From contig NC_135715.1 of NCBI RefSeq assembly GCF_964656455.1, positions 166,686,437 to 166,750,436 of the forward strand: DNA of 64,000 bases, given 5' to 3'. Under the pieces are notes generated by a model, which saw only the letters and a list, made by a program, of their open reading frames with translations, searched no databases and was not told where the DNA came from. Shown here one piece after another: positions 50,801-60,300 of this stretch (its first letter is position 1; the number at the start of each line of letters is the position of its first letter). This DNA comes from Halichoerus grypus. Taxonomy: Eukaryota; Chordata; Mammalia; Carnivora; Phocidae. A program made the position numbers and the translations under genes.

Positions 50801-53800
50801 CAGCCTCAGTGCCTACCCTTTTGTCCCTTGCACAGTAATTACACAGCATCGCTTTCCACCATTTTCACTCCCAGCTGCACTGTATTGCTGGGGGCTGTGG
50901 TCATAGGGAGAGTGGAATTAACGGGGCACGGCATAAGTGGCCATTCAGAAAGAAGCACTCATGTGACATCTGTGAGCAGCTCTCACCCTCTTATTGAAAA
51001 ATATTTTGCATCTTGAGCCAGGTGTTGCAGCGGGTGAGGATGAACGGAGATCCTCAGCTCTCATGTTTTGCATCTTTTTATCCTCCTGAAGAGAAGGTGT
51101 AAGGTGGTGGTTAAGAATTCACAGTACAGACCCACATAGACATGGTTCAGATTCCCCTAATAGCTGGGTGGCATAGGTCAAATCACTTGATCTCTTTGAG
51201 CTGGCGTTTCTTCACCCATAATAAAGGGACATAAAAATGCTTCTCCCATATTCATGTGAGTTAAACTTGAGTGCTCAATAAATGGCAGCTCTTACTAGCC
51301 TGAAGAATCCTTCTTCCACCAGCTCACAGCTCACCTCTGTCCTTCCTCCCAGGTATGGGATTCATGACTCAGCCCCTGGTTCCTATAGAAAGCTGTAAAA
51401 TTAGTGAGAGGTGAGAGGTTCCTACAACGTAGTCAGTGGTAGGATGGCAAAGAAGGTGGCAGGGGGTTAAGGGCTGATCCAGTTGATCATCTGTATCAGG
51501 GAGTGGGGCACATGAATTACCCCAAATTCTCTAAATTCCAGAAATGGTTGAAAACACTACAAGATGATTTATTTCCAAGAATACAGATCTTGATGGTTCT
51601 TCTTTTCCTGCTATTACTCTCCCACTGACACAAACCTACTCTTGACAATCCTCTTTTCCATTATTCCTAAGTAGTAGCATTTTCTGGACTGCAGACATCT
51701 TCCTGAATAAAGGGACTCTAGTGGTTCAGGCTTCTACTTCCTCATGACCCTGGATCTGAAGATCTTTTCTTTTTCTTCCTTTTTGATCTCTTCACTTCCC
51801 TTGAGGGCCTCAGACATAAAAGGGCTTATCTTACCAACACCTTCTCCCCATTTTTAAAACCAGAACTTGATTGTCTCTGGGGGTGCACACACCTGTAATA
51901 TTTCAAATTCAATCTAATTGCTTGCACTGGGGGCCTTTTCTCATACAACATCTTGTTTGTGTGTGTATATATCTGAGAAGTGTTTAAAAATTTTTTTTAA
52001 ATTGAAGTATAATTAACATACAGTGTTAATATTAGTTTCAGGTGTACAACATAATGGTTTAACAATTCTTATGTTACTCAGTGCTCATCAAGATAAGTGT
52101 GTTCTTAATCCCCTGTATCTATTTCATCCATCTCCTCCCACCACTTGCTTTTTCAAAAAAAACCTTATACTTCACCCAATACTTTTCATATGTCATAAGA
52201 GAGACAGTGTCCCCCAAACAACTCTATTATTCCTCTCCCTAAAATAGATACAGAAGCTGGGAGTTCATTTCAAAAAGGGGAGTTGGTTATATTTATATAA
52301 TAGGTATTATCCTTTATCCTGCCAGTCTGCCACAGGACTTTATCTGAACTTTGGTTTGGAAATTCCCCATGGATTCTGGCAGATCATCCTCTGGTATTTC
52401 TAGTTTCCAGTGCTGTTGAAACTTTTTATCTCTATGTTTTCATGAGGGCAACTCAAGAATCACTAGCTGTCCAATACCTTATCTCAGAGTCCCTCATTCA
52501 CATTTGTGGAATAGGTAATTTTCAGTTTTTGAATACAAAGAAGTTCAATTTATATAAATTTTTATAAAAATCTTGAAGGCTACCTTAATAATGCTTTGTA
52601 ATATTACCTTCTCTTTCAGCTCAATTTTATTCTGTTTCTGAATACCGTTAGAGTTCTGGCTACCAAAATCTGGGAGACCAATGCAGTTGGGCATGACACA
52701 AGAAAACAGTACAGGTAATTGCAGGACAGGCACCCACCAGAGGAAATATTTGGGTTACTATTTAGAGTAAAGAACAGATATTGATTGATCTGAAATGTCT
52801 CTGAGAGATAAATTTATGAATATGAATTTTCATTTGGTTTAATTGTGCAATTTACCAGAAAAGTATATGTATTTTAGGAAAATATAAATAACCCAAAACC
52901 TTTAATGTGCTTAAATTTTAAGTATTAATTAATATAATTTTTTTATCTGTTATTAGCATATTGGAATTTTCCCATAAACTGTGTGACTTCCTAGAAAATC
53001 TCTTGTTGATGATCTTGGCAGACAATTTTATCTGCATTCTTAAAATAGTATCTTCATAACTGAAAATATCAAGAAAGTGAGTTTGCTGTATTGTTTCCAA
53101 TCTGTCCATCAGACTGGCCCCTACCGAATATAAATTTTTAAGAACTTTCCAAGGCACTGATTGAGTGAGGTCCATTATTCAGTCTTCCAAGAAGAAAAGG
53201 GCAAATTGAGAGTTTATGATCATTATCGAACTATCTTAAGGGTGTGCCAACTTTTTCCAATGATCATTTTGGGAGTTCTGGATAATAGCAGCCTCTACCC
53301 AACTGGATATACACATCCATTAGTCTGGTGGATTTGGATTGATCTTTATAATCCCAAGGCAATAACTATTTCTTTTTGTCTTGGATTGTTATGAAATGCT
53401 ATCTGAGACACAGAAAGGAAGAAACCATAGTCAGCATTTTGGTCCTGTGTCACAAATGTTCTCGAAACCCTTTGTTGAGTCATTTCCCTCTACTGTTTAG
53501 GCAACATTCTCTGTCAGGCAGAAAAGATGATGGGTATGGACTGGAGTCTGGAATAGGATGCACAGTATGAACAAACCAGCAGCTGTAGGCTCCAGTCATT
53601 TGTAATGTGCTGCAAGCAGTAGTGTTATAAAGTAAATTGTGCTTAAGAGTTTCCAGTGAAGGGCCATGCTATACTCATAGCATGTCTCATGTTGCATCCC
53701 ACTGATGAAGACAAAGGCCAAAGGATGATAGAACAATGGAAAATGTAAATAGCTTTCCATTCTTCTCTGTAAAGTGGAACAGTACAAAGGTTTTTGAAAG

Positions 53801-56800
53801 CTGTTTATTTCTCTAGCCCTGAATAAAAGCTCCTTATTTCTCTAGTTCCGAATGATGTGAACTTGTACTTTCAGTTAAAAGTTGCCCAAGAGATTTGAGA
53901 AACTCTGGAAGAACAAAGGGTGAATTATCTTAAAAAATAGACTAGACAATATTTTGAGTTCATTCATAGGAGATTATTTCTCAAAATAATGGAAGAGAAA
54001 CATTTATCAAGGATTGAAATAATCTACTATTCATAATTCAGAATAAATTTTAAATAATCTGGGGCCCGGAAGTTTTTAAATTTTGGAGCCATTAATTTGA
54101 ACAGGGTCTAGACTAATAGTAGTCATGGAAAGTATTTTCCAGTCAAATACATTTTTTTTTAAGTAGCTGAAACAGTATTCTTACTAATGTCCGAAGTTAA
54201 GCTACAGATAAAACTATGGTGAGGAATAACTCTCTTTCTTTTTGGAGAGAAAAATGTGGGTACTTACTTGGCAGTGATTTGGGAATTCAATTCAGTATTT
54301 AGTTTCTGAGGCCTTAGATTACCAAATTTAAATACCTTCTCACTTTGTAAATAGACCTAGAAAAATGTAATTTGTGTCTTTGTCCCGGTGAAATTCTATC
54401 TATGAGGCTCAACTGAGTATTTCAATTTACACCCACTCATTTTTTTGTACCTTTAAACTTATATTTCATTTGGTTATTACCTTTGTCAAACAAATGTTCA
54501 AATATCAAATATTCTTGCTAACAATGAAAAAATATATGTATATTATATTTATATTTCCAAATGGTGGCATCTAAAACAGTTTTTAAACACATTCTCATGC
54601 ATATAACTCTCTGAAAGACTGAAAACATCTTTCAAAGCTGAGATAGTCTCTCCCGGTGAGCATGCACACATACACAAAGAAAGACTTTAGAAAAGTACAT
54701 GGTATCCCTTCATTGATATAGTGGCTTAAAACTGAAATGAATTGCCTTCAACTCAGGTCATGATCTCAAGGTCCTGGGATCAAGCCCTATGTCAGGCTCC
54801 TTGCTCAGCAGGGAGTCTGCTTCTTCCTCTCCCTCTGCTCCTCCCCACTGTTCTGGCTCTCTCTTGCTCTCTCTCTCAAATAAATAAATAAAGTCTTTTA
54901 AAAAAAGACTGAAATGAATTAATACAATCAGCTTTTAAGAAATTGTTTATTTTGAGATAACTGCAGAGTTATATGCAGTTATAAAAGTAATACAGAGATA
55001 AAATAAAACATACAAGTAATACAGAGTTGTAAAAATAATACATATATATAATATATAAAATATATACCCTTTACCCAGTTTCCCTCGAAAGTGACATTCT
55101 ACAAAACTGTAGTTCACATCAGTAATTTTAAAACAAAAAGGATTTTTAAACACACAGAGATTGTGTAGAAAATTAAATAATCTATCAGATTTAACAACAG
55201 GACTAATGCATTATTTTGTCTTTTAAATTACAACCCAGTCCCCTTGCAAAGTAAGAGAAGATTGCCAGGACTGGAAAAACATGAGATATGAAAAATGCAA
55301 CATTCAGTGGAAAAGAACACTTGAGTGTTTTGGCTAATTTGACTTTCCATTCAATATTAGACAAAAATTATATTTATTATTTTTTATTTTTGGAATAAAT
55401 TCAACCAGTGTTTGTTATGCAATATCATAGTAAAGAGGACAGATTTTAAGGTTGAATTGTCTACTAATTGTCTAGCTTTGGGTGAATACTTTCCTTTCCT
55501 GAGCCTCTATCCTCATCTGGACATAGGAAAATAATGGCTCTCTCACATGGTTGGCAGAATAAAAGGAGGCAACCAGTACAGGATGTGACAGGGGCATGAT
55601 AGCCAACAGCTTCACTGACTGAGTGCCCTTCTTGTGCCATGCAAGAGATTCAAAGTTAAGAAGACATGGTTTCTGCCTGCGAAGAAAATTTGAGAGAGAG
55701 AGTGAGAGAGATACTGATTTAATTAAAGTGAGGACAATGCCAGTAGAGAAGCACTTACAAAGTGGTACGTGTATAGAAGAAAGGGAAAGAGTAATTCAAG
55801 CTCAAGAGGGATTGAAAAAGGCTTAGGGGAAATATTACTTTTTTAAAAAGCTAAGTTGACTCTTAAAAGTAGCGATTTCCCAGCACTTTTCACCTGGGGA
55901 GAGAGATATTGCAAGAATTGGGTATCTATTTTCTAAGTAGGACGCTGAGTCCCACACACCATTTGATTCCTTTATATTCCTCCCATGGCTTTGCCCTTGG
56001 ACGCAGAGCCACCACCATGTCTCCAGCAAGCCAGAAGGCCACTTTCAGCTGGTACACCCCTGATCATCTCATCAGACAGCTGTGCCTTTTCAGAGAGCCG
56101 GGCTGCAAAGATGTACAGTGTGCATGAGTGACCAGATGGATGCTGAGCAAATCAGTGCCCAGGATGGCTGCATGATTTGATGTGAATGGAAAAATCCATC
56201 TTTATGAGTGAACTGACAGACAGATGACCCATGTATCCATTGGCCCAGCATATGCCACTACTTCAACTTATTCACTGTCATTGAAGGATACATTTTAAAA
56301 GAGGATGTAATCGTAACTCTTACACAAATATAAATGAACACACCTCAAAGATTTTATTTCACTCATTAATGAAGGAACTGGTAAGGCATTACACATGCTT
56401 AAAAGAGAATTATGAATGCTAAAATGAATTTACAAATGGATGCAAATTAGCAAATTGTTAACATCCACAGGGTATAATTAGTGGCATTCCATTGGACACA
56501 ATTTGCATTTCTATGGACAGAAATTATTTGCACTGCTGTGGTAGGCAGATTTCTAAGGTGCAACCTCCAAGATTACTACCTTCCTGGTGTACATGCCCTA
56601 TATAATCCTCATCCCCCACATACCTTCTTGAGCAAGACCTATGATGGGATAGTCTCTCCCTTGATTAGGTTACGTTATATAGGAAAGGTGATGGGGTAGT
56701 CACTCCTGTGACAGGCAGCCTGGAGAGAGATCCTCCTGCAGGCTTTGAAGAAGTAATCTGACATGTTGTGAAGGTCTGTGATTAAGACCTGAGGGACCTA

Positions 56801-57170
56801 TGGCTAGGACCTCTCCGAAACTGGGAGAGACTAAATGGATATTGGTTTAAGCCACTAACTGTGGTAATTTGTTTCATAGCAATAGAAAATGAATTCAATT
56901 ACTATCTGGTTTTCTACAAATTAACTTCTATCTCTACAGAGTTGTAAAAGAGCCTAATCATAGATAAAGAGAGAGAGAAAACCCAGATGGCTGAGCTAGC
57001 ACGATTCCCACTAAATTTAATCTGACAGCTTTTTCTTACTCTGCATTGATCCAAACTGTCCCTAAACTTTTACATTTGTGATCATTTCACAATGTGTTGT
57101 ATTCTTTCTCCCTTTCTCCCCTTCCTCCCTCACTCCCTTCCTCCCTCCCTTTCTTTCTCTTTCTTTCTTT

Positions 57171-57222
<52 letters not shown>

Positions 57223-57317
57223 TTTCTTTCTTTCTCCTTCCTCCCTTCCCTCCTCCCTCCTTCTCTCTCTCTTTCCCTTTCTCTCTTTCTCTTTCTTTCC
57301 TTTTCTTTCTTTCTTTC

Positions 57318-57368
<51 letters not shown>

Positions 57369-60300
57369 CCTTCCTCCCTTCCCTCCTCCCTCCTTCTCTC
57401 TCTCTTTCCCTTTCTCTCTTTCTCTTTCTTTCTTTTTTCTTTCCTTTTCTTTCTTTCTTTCTTTCTTTTTCTTTTAACCTAGTTTTTGGCTCCTAGTCAC
57501 ACACAATAGGAACAATCAAAGTTAGCTTGATTTTGAGAATAGTCCTCAGGGGGATTTATCCATTCATCTTAAAGGAGGAAAGAGAAAAGAAATTTTCTTT
57601 TCAGAGTGCTGTTAACCAAGACTTCTAAAGTTCTGCGAGTGTAGTTAATGCTGTCCCCCTTTATCTGATTAGACTGAATTACAGTATCATGAAGGTACTC
57701 ACAGTGTCTTGCTCATATATGCAGTGATAGGAAGAGGGTAGTCACTAGTCAGAATTCAAGAGGACAAGTGTATCCCAAAGAGCCTCTGGAAGTTGAAAGG
57801 ATGAGTTAGGTCAGAGAAATCCATTGTCTTATCAGGGATGCTGCCTTGAATGAAACAGACTTAAGGTCGAATTTTCAAATTAAGTAGACTATAGGTGAGT
57901 CAAGGTAGGAGGCGTGGGACTAGAGCAGCGTAGGAGAAAGCCCATAGGCCACCAGGGAAACTATGGGTGTGAGGCAGAGCAGATGGCTCTGAGCCAAGAG
58001 GAGCAGATGGTCAGGGCACTACTGAGAGATACGAGAGGCAGAGGAGAATGAGATGGGGTAGGTGTGCAACTCCAAATGCCTAAATTAGGCATTTCAGTTT
58101 GATTCTGTGGGACATCCAGCTCCTGCAGGAGCTGGAAAGACGGTTATAATAGGAAAATGGATGTGTCTGGAAGATGATCCTCCCTAGGAAAGCGTTAGAC
58201 TGTGAGAGCTCTTATAAACTTCTAGGCCCTGTTCCCTCATTTTAGAAAAAAGAAAACTGAATTACAATCACTCAGGGAGTCAATGGCAAATCTAGAACCC
58301 GAATCCATTTCTGTTTAGCTTCACCCACACAGCTTGTTTCCAAGAAGAGAACTAAGTATATAAGTAAGTACATAAATAAGGAAGGAAGGAAGGAAGGTAG
58401 GAAGGAAGGAAGAAAAGTAGCTGGAAGTAAGACCAGTAAGAAAGGGAGAAGGTTGCAATTGAGATTACTGAGGTATAAATGATTTGTAAAGAAGGGAATA
58501 TTTGAGAAATAAGAAAGAATCAGCCAGATTTGACAGCTTCTTGGATAAAAAGTACAAAAGAACACATGGTGTGCTTGGATGTACTAGCTATCTGCAGTGC
58601 AAATGGATTACCGCAAACATCTGTGGCTTAAAACAACACACTTGCCGTTTAACTGTTTCTGTAGGTCAGGAACCTGGGCACGGTTTAGCTGGGCCTCCTG
58701 CTTTAGGATCTCTTACGAGGCTCAACTGATATGGCAGTCAGGACTGCAGTCTTATCCTGAGACTGGGGAAGAATCCACTTCCAAGTTTATGAGATTGTTG
58801 ACAGAGTTCAGTTTCTTGCTGGCTGGTGGCCAATGTCCCCTCTCCTTGCCATCTTTCCCACTAGCTCACCACATGGTTAACTTGCTTCCTCGAACCAAAC
58901 AAAGGAGAGAGTTTGCTAGTAAAATGAAAGTTACACTCTTATGAAATGTAATCACAGAAGTGACATCCCATCATTTTGGCTGTAATTGATCAGTTAGAAG
59001 CAAGGTCCAGGTCTTTGCCCGCACTCAAGGGGAGAGGATTAACAAGAATGTAAATACCAGGTCGGGGATCATTGGGGGCCATTTTAGAATCAATCATCTT
59101 AGAAACCCGGGGTTCCTCCAGTTACACAAGAAAATGTATATGAAGAGGTAGTTAAGGGAAATAAAGTCAAATTGCTTAGCTTGCAAAAAAAAAAAAAAAA
59201 AAGCACAAAACCTAGAACTATAGATATTTTGTAGAATATTTGACAGAGGATATTTAGAGAAAGTAGAAAGTATTGGCCACATGAAGTTCATAAGAAAATA
59301 CAAAATGATTAATGCAGATCCAACTGTAAGAAGAGACTAGGGAGTAGTTAATTTTAAAATGAACAAAACAAGCCAAAATGTGGCCTATGAAAGTAAAGAC
59401 AGTTAACATGGATTGAGGTAATACTTGTTTTAAGTCTCAAACATACATGTTAAAATAAATTTAGGACAGAAAAAAGGGCATTTCATGGCTTTATGAAAAT
59501 AGTATCCTATGCCAGGAGAGTGGAAATGAGATTAGAAAGATTTAAGGTACAATAATCATGGGAAATGAGAATAAATGACTTGATTTAGCATAAAAGGACA
59601 GGAAGAAGAGGGAGGGGGTAAAAGCTAGCAGGAGCCATGGGGTCCAAAGAGATGGAAAAAATGCAGCCCCCGTTAGCTCTGCTAAGCTTCGCTTTTTTCC
59701 CAGCAAGCTGTCTCTGCTGACAGGCACTCGAAGTTGATGAATAAAAAGGCTTGGTATTCTCTTTCAGGAAACTGGCCAAATCAACCCTGGTCCTCGTGCT
59801 GGTCTTTGGAGTGCACTACATCGTGTTCCTGTGCCTGCCCCATTCCTTCACGGGGCTCGGCTGGGAGGTCCGGATGCACTGTGAGCTCTTCTTCAATTCC
59901 TTTCAGGTAGACAGCGCCAGCTAGTAATGTGGTTCTTGCATTTTGCTTTTATTCCCCCACCCCTTGCAACTTTGTTCTCTGCCCCTCTGTCTGGCTTTCA
60001 TGGACCTGTCCCCAGAGGGCCATGAAAAGGCAATACTCTCTGGAGCCTGTGCTTTTAACCTCTGACCATAGCAGGAGCTGCTTCTCACAAACATTGCCTG
60101 GGCAGTGAGACAAGAAAGCATTTTGTTGTAGAATATGTAACACGTACAGAGCAGCGCGTGTCTATGGAAAATAAACAAAAGCCAAAGAAAAAGCAGACAG
60201 GGAAGAGGGGGGAAAAAGGGAAAGGAAGACAACAAAGAAGAAAAGGTAGCTTCTACCCATTTTATCTCATTTGAAAATATGATTACCATCACCCCTCACT

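Larger units (their letters stand above)
43986..52619 (+). other. PTH2R: PTH2R intron 9
   Basis: 8,634 bp with SINEs at 44832, 45358, 46148, 46684, 47808, 49042, 49689 and 50295, L2 pieces (about 47220-47685 sense, 48390-48720 antisense), MIR remnants (47030, 49915, 51095) and an antisense L1 tail (about 51985-52140). No element was recognised at 43990-44820, 45600-46120, 47930-48380, 48730-49030, 50500-51090 (GC-richer around 50740-50830), 51300-51980 and 52150-52610. Confidence 0.85.
52715..59767 (+). other. PTH2R: PTH2R intron 10
   Basis: 7,053 bp. It holds a truncated SINE (54744), an old L1-like 3' fragment (about 54940-55110), a MIR (about 55430-55600), an antisense L2 (about 55605-55830), a second copy of the octamer repeat (about 56350-56535), an MLT1-like LTR (56535-56900), a large pyrimidine tract (57104-57477), an antisense L2 (about 57880-58260) and an antisense MLT1-like LTR (about 58578-59100). 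The region 52720-54720 shows no recognisable repeat, nor do 55840-56340 and 59110-59760. Confidence 0.85.

Noticed and set aside
57078..57496. Three overlapping 127-134 aa frames
   Set aside because: Pure pyrimidine tract translated in all three frames; no gene context.
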